Shown here: one piece after another, positions 56,041 to 64,000 of the stretch
How positions within the stretch are numbered: the first letter of the stretch is position 1
Layout of the letters: every line of letters begins with the position of its first letter
Origin: Bog-756 sp963718405
Lineage (GTDB): Bacteria; Actinomycetota; Acidimicrobiia; Acidimicrobiales; RAAP-2
DNA length: 64,000 nt
Assembly (NCBI GenBank): GCA_963718405.1
Contig: CAVQYZ010000001.1
Coordinates: 496,001 to 560,000, forward strand
Direction of reading: 5' to 3'
Translations under genes and position numbers: made by a program
The notes under the pieces: generated by a model
Databases searched by the model: none
Told to the model about the DNA's origin: nothing
What the model saw: only the letters and a program-made list of their open reading frames with translations

Positions 56041-56382
56041 CGAGCCACCTACCCCCGGGGCCCTGTTCCGTCCCTTTCGGATGCTCTTGTCGGTCGCGGT
56101 CCCTCGCCGTCGCTCGCACGCGCCCCAATGACCTGGCGAATTGTCACTGAGCGCGACGGAACCGCCACGCAAACACAACTTGATATCGGGGGTCGGAAAT
56201 CGTAGCGTTGGGCCGGTCATCGTAGGAGACCGTGTAGGCGTCGCTTGCCCTCCGGGGTCATGTCGGAAGATCGCAGGAGAGTCACAAGCGTGTTATTTGG
56301 CGGACTGGTTACAAACATAACTGGGTGGCAACCGAGAGACTTTTCTCATTGCTAGGACCATAGAAGCGAAGGGCAGGTTGGG
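56041..56382. other. Gene-free interval of about 340 bp upstream of the glycan cluster
   Basis: No gene is called. The right half is less GC-rich than its surroundings (for example around 56288-56345) and is likely to hold the promoter of the seven-gene polysaccharide cluster that begins at 56383. I cannot name a clear -10. Confidence 0.5.
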
Positions 56383-57244
56383 ATGACGCTTGGCGAAGCG
56401 GAGCGGCGTAACCACCAGCGGCACAGGGCTGCCCTGTCAGAGCCAACGGTCAGCATCGTGATTCCGGCAAAGAACGAGGCACTGAACCTGCCCCACGTCC
56501 TTTCCGGGCTACCGGCCGGTCGTTACGAGATCATCATGGTCGACGGAGAGTCGACGGATGACACCGTCGAAGTGGTCCAGAGGCTTCGTCCCGACGTGAA
56601 GATCATCGGGCAGACCCGGAAAGGGAAGGGCAACACGCTGGCCTGCGGCTTTGAGGTGGCCAGCGGGGACTTCATCGTCATGCTGGATGCCGACGGTTCG
56701 AACGATCCGGCGGAGATCCCACGGTTCGTGAGTGCACTCAAGGAGGGAGCAGACTTCGCCAAGGGCTCCCGATTCATGCCGGGTGCCGGGAGCAGCGACA
56801 TCAGCCGCGTCAGGCAGGCGGGGAACTATTGGCTCAACAAGGTCGTGAACTTGCTGTACGGCACCAGGTACACCGACCTCTGTTACGGCTACAACGCCTT
56901 CCGTCGTGAGTGCCTGTCGGTCCTCAATCTGGAGCCTGGGGAAATTCAGGGTGCTGACGGAGGGTCGATGCTGTGGGGCGACGGATTCGAGGTGGAGACC
57001 TTGATCAATGTCCGGGTTGCGAAGGCCGGCCTCCGGGTTGCGGAGGTACCCAGCTTTGAGCGGACCCGCTACCACGGGTCGAGCAACCTGAACGCCGTTC
57101 TCGGACGGCATCCGGGTTCTTCGGACCATCCACGCAGAGCGCAAGCGCGGGACCCGCCGGGCAGCCATTCTGTCCGCCAAATCCCCCCGAGAGGACGGCG
57201 CTACCTGGTCGGTGTTGTCGACATTGACCGAGGAAGCCAGTTAA
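56383..57244 (+). CDS. GT2 glycosyltransferase, first gene of surface-polysaccharide cluster (frameshifted)
   Basis: About 286 residues if repaired. PTVSIVIPAKNEALNLPHVL, then IIMVDGESTDDT, RKGKGNTLACGFE and MLDADGSNDPAEI show a GT2 enzyme of the DPM1/polyprenyl-phosphate type. One extra g at 57097 breaks the frame; without it the end reads NLNAFSDGIRVLRTIHAERK and continues to a TAA at 57242. It probably makes a polyprenyl-linked sugar used by later steps. No transmembrane segment is seen. Confidence 0.85.
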
Positions 57245-57263
57245 GACGATCAGGCGATGGCAA

Positions 57264-58409
57264 TTGAGCGCAATCGGCCCGGTGGGGGACAGGTGTTCAA
57301 CGGCGTCCCTCCCCTCGTGGAAGAAGGTGGAGAGGGCTAAGGGCGCGCTGCCTCTGGAGCCCCAAGGTCCTCATCGAGGGCTCCCGTCGGTGACGGTTGT
57401 GATCTGCGCCTATACGGAAAATCGGTGGGCAGATCTGACGAGTGCCGTCGAATCAGTCGGTCGACAATCGCTCCCGCCGGAGCATTGTGTGCTGGTCATT
57501 GATCACAACCCGGCGCTTCTGGCCAGGGCCTCAACCTCCTTTCCTGACGTAGAGGTTGTCGCCAATCGCTATCAACAGGGTCTGGCCGGGGCCCGCAATA
57601 CCGGTGTCGAGTGCTCGCAAGGCGAGGTCGTGGCGTTCCTCGACGACGACGCCGTGGCCGAGCGGACCTGGCTCGAAGCGTTGGTGACGCCCTACCTCGA
57701 ACCGACAGTGAATGGCACGGGTGGAGTGGCTCGGGCGAGCTGGGTCGGGGACCGACCCCGCTGGTTCCCCGTGGAACTGGACTGGGTGGTCGGCTGCAGT
57801 TACCGGGGTCTACCCGAATCGACCGCTCCGGTACGCAACCCGATCGGTGCCTCGATGTCCTTTCGACGCACCGTCTTCTCGGACGTTGGCGGATTCGACA
57901 CCGGGATGGGACGGGTGGCGACTGTCCCGCTGGGCTGTGAGGAGACCCTCGTAGGCATCCGGGTCCTCCAGCACTACGGACCGGGGACGATCCTCCACAT
58001 TCCGAACGCCACCGTCGACCATCGTGTTGGCAAGGAGCGGGCCTCGGTCGGCTACCTGGTGAAGCGGTGCTTTTCCGAAGGAATCTCCAAGGCGGCAGTT
58101 GCCCGACTGGTCGGTGCATCCGACGGCTCATCGGCGGAACGGGCTTACGTCACGACCGTGCTTCCTCGTGGCGTGGCCTCGGGATTGGCGCAGTTGGTGA
58201 GCGGGGACGCCTGGGGAGGCGCACGAGCGGTGGTGATCGTCATCGGCCTGTCCGCCACTGTCCTCGGCTACGGCCTGGGCCGAGCGGGCCTGAGCGGAGT
58301 GGTGACCCGGGCGCTCATCCGCAAATCGAACCTACGGCCTTCACGGACCGTGGTGTCGTCGGTCAACAGCATGGTCGGCAGGGAACATGGAACCTCTTCG
58401 CCCCGCTGA
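57264..58409 (+). CDS. GT2 glycosyltransferase
   Basis: 381 residues from a TTG; no ATG or GTG fits better in frame. SVTVVICAYTENRWADL, NTGVECSQGEVVAFLDDDA and GGFDTGMGRV are the donor and acceptor parts of a GT2 (rhamnosyl/galactosyl-type) enzyme; the DDDA acids bind the metal-nucleotide. A hydrophobic segment near the C terminus (AVVIVIGLSATVLGYGLG) may anchor it to the membrane. The gene overlaps the flippase gene by 23 bp. Confidence 0.85.
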   Translation: MSAIGPVGDRCSTASLPSWKKVERAKGALPLEPQGPHRGLPSVTVVICAYTENRWADLTSAVESVGRQSLPPEHCVLVIDHNPALLARASTSFPDVEVVANRYQQGLAGARNTGVECSQGEVVAFLDDDAVAERTWLEALVTPYLEPTVNGTGGVARASWVGDRPRWFPVELDWVVGCSYRGLPESTAPVRNPIGASMSFRRTVFSDVGGFDTGMGRVATVPLGCEETLVGIRVLQHYGPGTILHIPNATVDHRVGKERASVGYLVKRCFSEGISKAAVARLVGASDGSSAERAYVTTVLPRGVASGLAQLVSGDAWGGARAVVIVIGLSATVLGYGLGRAGLSGVVTRALIRKSNLRPSRTVVSSVNSMVGREHGTSSPR

Positions 58410-59874
58410 TCGGGACCGACCGATGTCGCCCGGCACGGTCACGGTCCGACCCAGGAGGACCAGGCCGTCGCGCGCCCATGCCCGCAGCACGCTTGAGCGG
58501 ACCCATGGCCGCCCTCCGGCTCCGGACGTCCCCGCCGGCGCAGCGCCCCGGGCCGCCAGTTGGAGATCGCCCCGGGGTTTGATCAGCCGCGTTCGGACGG
58601 ACTCGCTTCTTCGAAACGGCCTCTTCATCATGTTGACCACCGTCGTGCAGTCCGCGTTCGGCTTTGCGTTCTGGCTGCTGGCAGCCCGGCTGTTCCCTGC
58701 ACATGTCGTCGGGTTGATCGCCGCCATCGTCTCGGCGAGCACCATCGTGGTGTTGCTCGCCAGCCTCGGGGTCGGGGGCATGCTGATCCAATCGCTCCCG
58801 GCCAAACGGGTACTGGCCGGATGGTCGGTGACCTTCTGGGCCGGGATGGTGACGGCCACTGTCATCTGCATCACCATCGGGTGTGGATTGCTGGCGCTGC
58901 TGCCGATAGTCACACGGCAGCTGGCCGTTCTGCACAACTCGACCTATGCCATGCTCTTTGTCGTCGGAACTCTGACCATGGCTGGCGGCGCAGTCCTCGA
59001 CTATGTGTTCATAGCCGAACGGGCCGCCGGCAACATGCTGATCCGCAATACGATCGTTGCTGCCGGAAAGGTCGTTCTGGTCGCCGTTCTGCTGGTTGCC
59101 GCCGGCGACAGTGCCCTGAATCTGCTCGGCGCATGGGCCGCTGCCTCGGTGGTCGGACTCGGAGTGGGCATCGGGCTCCTCGTGCGGCTACGGAAGCCCG
59201 CAAGGCCCGCTCGGATCGAGGTCCTCGTTCAAGAGGCACGCCAGCTCTTCTCCCGGATGGCGGGCAATCAGCTGATTGGCATGGGTGGGGCACTCCTGCC
59301 CTTCGTGATCCCGGTTCTGGTGACGGCGAGACTCTCATCGACGGACAACGCCTACTTCTACACGACGTGGATGATGGGTGGGATCTTCCTGATCATCTCG
59401 CCGGCGGTGTCCCAATCCCTCTTTGCCGAGGGGGCCCACAACCCCAGTGAGGTGTATGCCAAGGCGCGCTCCGCCCTTGGAGCTATCAGTATCATGCTGG
59501 CGCCGTGCATTGCCGGCGTGTTCGTGATCGGAGGGACCCTGTTGTCGGCATTCGGAACGGCTTACGAGCACCATGCCATCGGGCTGTTCCGCGTCGTACT
59601 GATCGCTGCGGTCCCTGATGCAGTCACGAACGTCTACGTCGCCGTGCTCCGAGTGCAGGGAAGGCTTGCCACTGCCGCGGGGCTCAACGTGGCAATGGGA
59701 CTGGGCGTCGTGGTCCTGTCCTGGGTATTCCTCCCCAGGCTTGGAATCACTGCCGTCGGGTGGGCGTTCCTCGAGATGCAGCTGTGTGGGTGTGTCTTTG
59801 TCATCTTCGACCTATTGAGGTTGTCAGCTCCGAGTCGGTCACTCGGGAGCCGCAGGCAGATGGTGGCCTCCTGA
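58387..59874 (+). CDS. Polysaccharide flippase (MOP/Wzx-like lipopolysaccharide biosynthesis protein)
   Basis: 495 residues; a charged N-terminal stretch of about 70 residues, then about 12 to 14 helices. NGLFIMLTTVVQSAFGFAFW is the typical first helix, and SLGVGGMLIQSLP and FSRMAGNQLIGMGGALLPF are further family regions. It should move lipid-linked oligosaccharides across the membrane. It overlaps the upstream GT2 gene and is probably translated with it. Confidence 0.85.
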   Translation: MEPLRPADRDRPMSPGTVTVRPRRTRPSRAHARSTLERTHGRPPAPDVPAGAAPRAASWRSPRGLISRVRTDSLLRNGLFIMLTTVVQSAFGFAFWLLAARLFPAHVVGLIAAIVSASTIVVLLASLGVGGMLIQSLPAKRVLAGWSVTFWAGMVTATVICITIGCGLLALLPIVTRQLAVLHNSTYAMLFVVGTLTMAGGAVLDYVFIAERAAGNMLIRNTIVAAGKVVLVAVLLVAAGDSALNLLGAWAAASVVGLGVGIGLLVRLRKPARPARIEVLVQEARQLFSRMAGNQLIGMGGALLPFVIPVLVTARLSSTDNAYFYTTWMMGGIFLIISPAVSQSLFAEGAHNPSEVYAKARSALGAISIMLAPCIAGVFVIGGTLLSAFGTAYEHHAIGLFRVVLIAAVPDAVTNVYVAVLRVQGRLATAAGLNVAMGLGVVVLSWVFLPRLGITAVGWAFLEMQLCGCVFVIFDLLRLSAPSRSLGSRRQMVAS

Positions 59875-60188
59875 TGGATCTCGACCTGAGCGGTGCGGAA
59901 TCTCTATCGAACGTGAAGAGGAACCGCCTGCCCACGATGGTCCTGAAGGAGAGTGGAGCCTGCTCGGTCAGCGGTGACTGTCGTTGACAAGCCCTCTGCG
60001 TACTCGGGCGTCGTCGCCCCGCCGCTAAGTGTCTTGTCCCAACCGAAGACGCCAGCCGACCGGGGCCTCCATCGGCATCATCGATTCGATGTGCCATGGA
60101 TGTCCTTCGTCCTACTCTGCACCGTGCTCGGACTTGCCTCCGTCGAATTCGCCAGATGTGGCTAGCCGTCGCGGATACGGGAATATCA
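59875..60188. other. Interval of about 310 bp with no confident gene
   Basis: A 70-codon frame at 59953-60165 ends in a hydrophobic stretch (MSFVLLCTVLGLASVEF), but its GTG is only one base from AAGGAG. It could be a small membrane peptide or a frameshifted N terminus of the next gene; I do not call it. Confidence 0.4.
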
Positions 60189-61956
60189 ATGCTTCAGTCC
60201 TGTTCTGGTTCGGTCTCGTCCTCGATTTTTGCCCCGATCACCGGTCGTGCGCTCATGCGGGACACCCAGCGGCGGGAGCGGCTGACGTTGGTTCTCTTGC
60301 TCGGTGCCGCACTTTATGGTGTAAAGGTTCTCGGCTCGCCCAGTGCCTTCACGTACATTGACGAGTACATACATGTCCGAAGCACCCAGGACATTCTCCG
60401 AACACACCATCTCTTCGCATCCAACCCACTCCTGCCGACTGCTTCCTACTACCCGGGCCTGGGCACGTTGACGGCGAGCCTGGCGGATCTGAGCGGGCTC
60501 AGCGTCTTCACATCAGGGTTGATCATCATCGGGGTGGCACGGGTTCTCATCTCCGCCTGTGTCTTTCTGGTCGCCGAGAGGGTCACGGGCTCCAGTCGGT
60601 CTGCCGCGGGGGCCAGTGTCATCTATGCGGCCAACCCCATGTTCTTGTTCTGGAGCGCATCGTTCTCCTACGAGAATCTTGCCCTTCCCTTGGCGGCCTT
60701 CACCATCTGGTGGGTCGGGCGGACTCGCCAGGCCACCCTTCGCCCGGCGCTGATCGGAGCGGTCATCGCCATTGCGGCGGTCTCGGTCACCCATCATGTC
60801 GTCAGCTTTGCCCTGGCCGCGCTGCTGACCGCGTGGTGGCTGGCCGAGCGTCTCGCCCGGAATCCTCACCCTGCGCGCCGAAGCGTCGGGCTCCTGGCCC
60901 TGGTTGCCGTGGCGGCCTCGCTGTCCTGGTTCTTCCTCGTGGCCAACGCCGGCCCGCTCCTATCTGATCGGCGATGTCTCGGTAGCCCTGCGCCAGACAG
61001 GTTCGCTCATCCTGGGCCATACGGCCCCTCGGCAGCTGTATGCCAATGGTGGATCCTCCGCTCCGACGTGGCAGACGTGGGCCGGCTTCGCCGCGGTCGG
61101 GATCATCCTGCTTGCCCTGCCGCCCGCCTTGTACCGGGCGTGGAAGCGGAGGGACCATGTGTCGATCGCCATTGCCATCATCGTGGCGGTCTGCTTCCCC
61201 TTGACGCTGGTGCCGCGCCTGGCCCCGGATGCGGTGGCCATATCGGCAAGATCGTGGGAGTACGTCTTCATCGGACTCGGATGCGTGCTCGGGTTGTTGG
61301 CAAAGGACGCATCGTGGCCACGCCATCGTCGGGAGAAGCATTGGACGAAGTTGCGAGCGCTCGTCGGCTGGCGGAGAACCGCAGTGGCCACGGCGCTGGT
61401 GACCCTGGTATTCGTCGGCGATGTGACTATCGGCACTGCGTCCAATCAACTGCTTCCTGAGTCTTCCCACCCACAGGGCTATCCGTGGTCGGTGCAGCCG
61501 GACGTCATCGACGCCTCGACGTGGGCCCGGGACCACCTGGGCATCAACCAACGGTTCGCGGCCAATGCCATCGATTCGCTGGCTCTGGCCACGTACGGCG
61601 AGCAGGACACCGTCTCCGAAAAGAGCATCTGGCCGATCTTCTTCTCCCAGACCATGGGCTCGACCGTGGTCGACACCATCAGGAGCCAACAGGTCAGGTA
61701 CCTCTTGGTGGATTCGCGGATGACCAAGGGATTCCCGCCAACCGGCGGGTACTACTTCAGCTCTCTGGAACCCGGCGCCGGACAGTTCAAGAATGTGTTT
61801 CCAGCGACCGACTCTGGAGAAATTCAATTCGGCCCCTGCACCCGAGTCATCTACTCGTCAGGTCCTGTACAGATCCTCGATGTCTCCCGCATCGCCGACG
61901 GGTCCTGTACTCCGGGCAGTGTTCCCCGCTCCGACGGCGGGAGGGCTAGCGCATGA
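60189..61956 (+). CDS. Large polytopic membrane protein, glycosyltransferase-like (frameshifted)
   Basis: About 588 residues if repaired. Start 60189 is chosen for the nearby GGGA; ATG 60096 and 60255 are alternatives. It has about ten helices with an early acidic loop YIDEYIHVRSTQDIL, like the Asp/Glu loop of GT-C-type glycosyltransferases, and a soluble C-terminal part. One extra g at about 60951 breaks the frame; removing it joins LVANA to ARSYLIGDVSVAL. It may polymerise or decorate a polysaccharide outside the membrane. The C terminus overlaps the next gene by 4 bp (ATGA). Confidence 0.75.
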
Positions 61957-62570
61957 GGCAGCCCCGGCTGATGATGCTCCTTGGTGCGTGCCTTGTCGGC
62001 GTTCTGACGATGACGACTGCTCATGTCAGCCTTCCGCCGGGGCTGCGGCTGGTGCTCGGGATCTTGATCGTGTTTCTCGTGCCCGGATTTGCTCTCGTCA
62101 CCGCCGTCCTTCCTGACCGTCAACTGTCCCGCAGCGAAAGACTGCTGGCCAGTATCGGGCTGAGCGTCGTTACCACGGTGTGCGCCGCGGTGGCCTTGGC
62201 GGCCGCGCCGATCGGCTTGTCCCGCCAGTCAATCGGCGTCGCTCTCGGATTGGTCACTCTGCTTTCTCTGCCATTGCCGCCTACCGGATCTACCGGGGCG
62301 GGGATCAACGGCCGGCCCGCAGCGGGGAGAGGGAATGGACCGAAAGCTGAATCCACTCCGATCCCGGACCGTCGCCGAAGCAGTGGGCCGGAGGCGGTCC
62401 CCGGTTGGCGCGGCTACAGTCCCCTGAGGTTGGCTCGCCCGTCGGGCGTCGAATGTTCCCCCGATTGGAGCGTCATTTCAGTGAAGCATCAGGGTGCAGC
62501 GACGCCTTGGCCGTGGGGTCGCACCGGGCACCTCGGGGCGACGACCAAGCGTACGGGTGACCCGTCGTGA
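61953..62570 (+). CDS. DUF1616-like membrane protein
   Basis: 205 residues with four hydrophobic segments in the first 110 residues, including LRLVLGILIVFLVPGFALVTA, shared with DUF1616 proteins of polysaccharide loci. The second half is hydrophilic and shows no family pattern; it could be partly out of frame. Both ends overlap neighbours by 4 bp (ATGA and GTGA), so it is part of one translationally coupled unit. Confidence 0.65.
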   Translation: MRQPRLMMLLGACLVGVLTMTTAHVSLPPGLRLVLGILIVFLVPGFALVTAVLPDRQLSRSERLLASIGLSVVTTVCAAVALAAAPIGLSRQSIGVALGLVTLLSLPLPPTGSTGAGINGRPAAGRGNGPKAESTPIPDRRRSSGPEAVPGWRGYSPLRLARPSGVECSPDWSVISVKHQGAATPWPWGRTGHLGATTKRTGDPS

Positions 62571-63672
62571 AACCGCTTCGTGTGGCGATGGTGACACCCA
62601 AGTACCTGCCTCACCTCGGCGGTATTGAGTCGCACGTGCACGAGGTTGCGCAGCGGATGAGCGCGGCGGGCCATGAAATAACAGTTCTCACCATCGCCAT
62701 CGATGCGGCGCTTCCGGCCACGGAACGCCAGGGGGATGTCTTGGTCAGGCGGTTTCCGGCCATGCCGAGCTGGACGGACCTCTATCTCTCACCTGCGCTG
62801 GCACGCCAAGTCACCAAGGGAGGCTATGACCTGGTCCACATGCAGGGTGTCCACACACTCCTCGCTCCCATGACTCTGGCGACGGCCCAGCGGGCTGGGA
62901 TCCCAACCGTGCTCACCTTCCACTCCGGAGGCAACTCCAGCCGGTTGCGCACGGCTATACGGGAGATGCAATGGCAGGCTCAACGTCCCGTCCTTCGCCG
63001 TTCGACTGCTCTCGTGGCGGTGTGCCAGTACGAGGTCGACCAGTTCGGACGAAGGCTCGGTGTAGCTCCGGATACGATTCGACTCATCCGCAACGGGGCT
63101 GGACCTCTCGTGGTCGACGAGGACTCGGTGCCCAAGGTGCATGGTGCCCGCTCATCTGTTCTGTAGGTCGACTTGAGCGCTACAAGGGGCACCAGCGGGT
63201 GATCGCGGCCATGCCGGCTCTGTTGAAGCGCTCTCCCGGGGCGCATTTGGCCGTGGTCGGCCGCGGCCCCTATGAGAGACATCTGCGCCAGATGGTGTCC
63301 CAACTGGGTCTGGAACGTGCTGTGACCTTGACATCGTTTGACGGCGCCCAACGAGGGGAACTGGGTGCACTCGTGCGCGCTTGTGACGTCGTCGTCCTCC
63401 TGAGCGAGTACGAGGCGAATCCAGTCGCCGTGATGGAGGCGCTGGCGCTGGGCCGGAAGGTTGTCGTGGCCGGCACATCCGGTCTCACCGAGTTGGCAGC
63501 CAACGGGTACGCCACCGCCGTTCCCATCTCGGTGTCGCCGGACGAACTGGCCCGGGTGCTGATGTCGGTGGTTGCCGGTCCGGATGGATCTGCCCCGGAC
63601 CTTCCGACGTGGGATCGGTGCGTGGAAGAGCTTCTCGGCCTCTATGCCGACGTCATGTCGGCTGGTTCCTGA
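62567..63672 (+). CDS. GT4-family glycosyltransferase (frameshifted)
   Basis: About 368 residues if repaired. The N-terminal domain has VAMVTPKYLPHLGGIESHV and TVLTFHSGGNSS; the C-terminal donor domain has LICSVGRLERYKGHQRVI, AHLAVVGRGPYE and the EX7E motif region SEYEANPVAVMEALALG. The halves lie in different frames; a single missing base near 63147 explains it. It retains the donor sugar in GT-B fashion and likely extends the polysaccharide repeat unit. Confidence 0.85.
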
Positions 63673-63754
63673 TGGTGAGTCCGCCCGGGACTGCGGTTAG
63701 GGTGGGCGCATCATCTGATGCGAGTGCTGATGCGACCAGACCGGGAGGACCTTC

Positions 63755-64000
63755 GTGTCGGAGTCACCGCTCATCACCAGGGGCGTGAGATCACAGGTGA
63801 ATGAGACCGTGCGGTCGTGGATCCCGCCGCGTCAGAAGCGTCAGTTGATGTTCCTGCGGAATCACGGCAGATGGGGAAACTTCAAGAACCCACGGACCTT
63901 CAGCGAGAAGGTGAACTGGCGCATTCTGAACGACCGCCGGGCCGAGTTGGCCTGGACGGGCGACAAGCTCGAGATGAAGGAGCGGGCCGCAGCGGTTGGA
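63755..64000 (+). CDS. TupA-like ATP-grasp protein (3' partial)
   Basis: 82 codons are present from a GTG at 63755, with GGGAGGA before it; the gene runs off the window. RNHGRWGNFKNPRTFSEKVN and ILNDRRAELAWTGDKLEMKE match the N terminus of TupA-like ATP-grasp enzymes found in polysaccharide clusters, where they may add an amino acid to a glycan. The catalytic core is outside the window. Confidence 0.7.
   Translation, partial: MSESPLITRGVRSQVNETVRSWIPPRQKRQLMFLRNHGRWGNFKNPRTFSEKVNWRILNDRRAELAWTGDKLEMKERAAAVG

Overview
The window is high-GC DNA with actinobacterial gene content: RipA-like NlpC/P60 hydrolase, ECF42 sigma factors with DGPF/YCII partners, DUF2510 and DUF3054 proteins, and a PlsC-epimerase pair like one in mycobacteria. 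I read it as an actinobacterium, perhaps a deep lineage such as Acidimicrobiia. The lineage is inference from gene families, not shown by a marker gene. Single-base indels break about ten otherwise well-conserved genes. They cluster at 0.8, 4.3, 24.7-25.7, 28.4-33.3, 57.1, 61.0 and 63.1 kb, with none seen from 33.3 to 57.1 kb. This looks more like uncorrected draft sequence than widespread gene decay.

Layout. 1-6.4 kb: envelope glycan and lipid genes (a GT2-methyltransferase fusion, an atypical SDR, a PlsC-type acyltransferase, a membrane glycosyltransferase, an ALG5-like GT2). 6.4-10.1 kb: NlpC/P60 hydrolase, type-B carboxylesterase, and a tRNA-like gene with a UAA anticodon but a short variable loop. 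10.2-20.3 kb: regulatory and stress genes (ArsR with two SRPBCC proteins, two ECF42-YCII modules in opposite orientation, methionine aminopeptidase divergent from an XRE regulator, DinB-like, HD-domain, LysR and methyltransferase genes). 20.7-27.4 kb: sulfatase, SWIM/SNF2 helicase, intracellular PHA depolymerase. 27.5-33.5 kb: a heavily broken surface protein, a Clp N-domain protein, an SDR remnant and a truncated haemoglobin. 33.7-40 kb: PadR-ferredoxin-DHA2 exporter, GST, a phasin-like protein, VapBC, and a double-TetR regulator. 40.2-45.1 kb: an intact 1.6-kDa-residue-scale (about 1,600 aa) secreted repeat protein with four identical 417-bp units, homologous to the broken one at 27.5 kb. 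45.1-51 kb: acyl-CoA synthetase and PHA synthase, divergent from an XRE regulator; then DUF3054, an AAA ATPase and a secreted esterase. 52-56 kb: membrane and small proteins. 56.4-64 kb: a co-directional surface-polysaccharide cluster (two GT2, flippase, large membrane protein, DUF1616-like, GT4, TupA-like ATP-grasp), the last gene running off the end.

How the parts fit. Three themes recur: cell-surface glycan assembly at both ends; storage polyester metabolism (PHA synthase, acyl-CoA synthetase, intracellular depolymerase, phasin-like protein, secreted depolymerase-like esterase); and many small regulators whose promoters carry clear dyad operators. The most distinctive items are the paired repeat adhesin-like proteins with a shared domain I do not recognise, the atypical UAA tRNA, the fused double-TetR regulator with its 44-bp dyad, and the 32-bp dyad that covers both -10 elements of the map/XRE divergent promoter.
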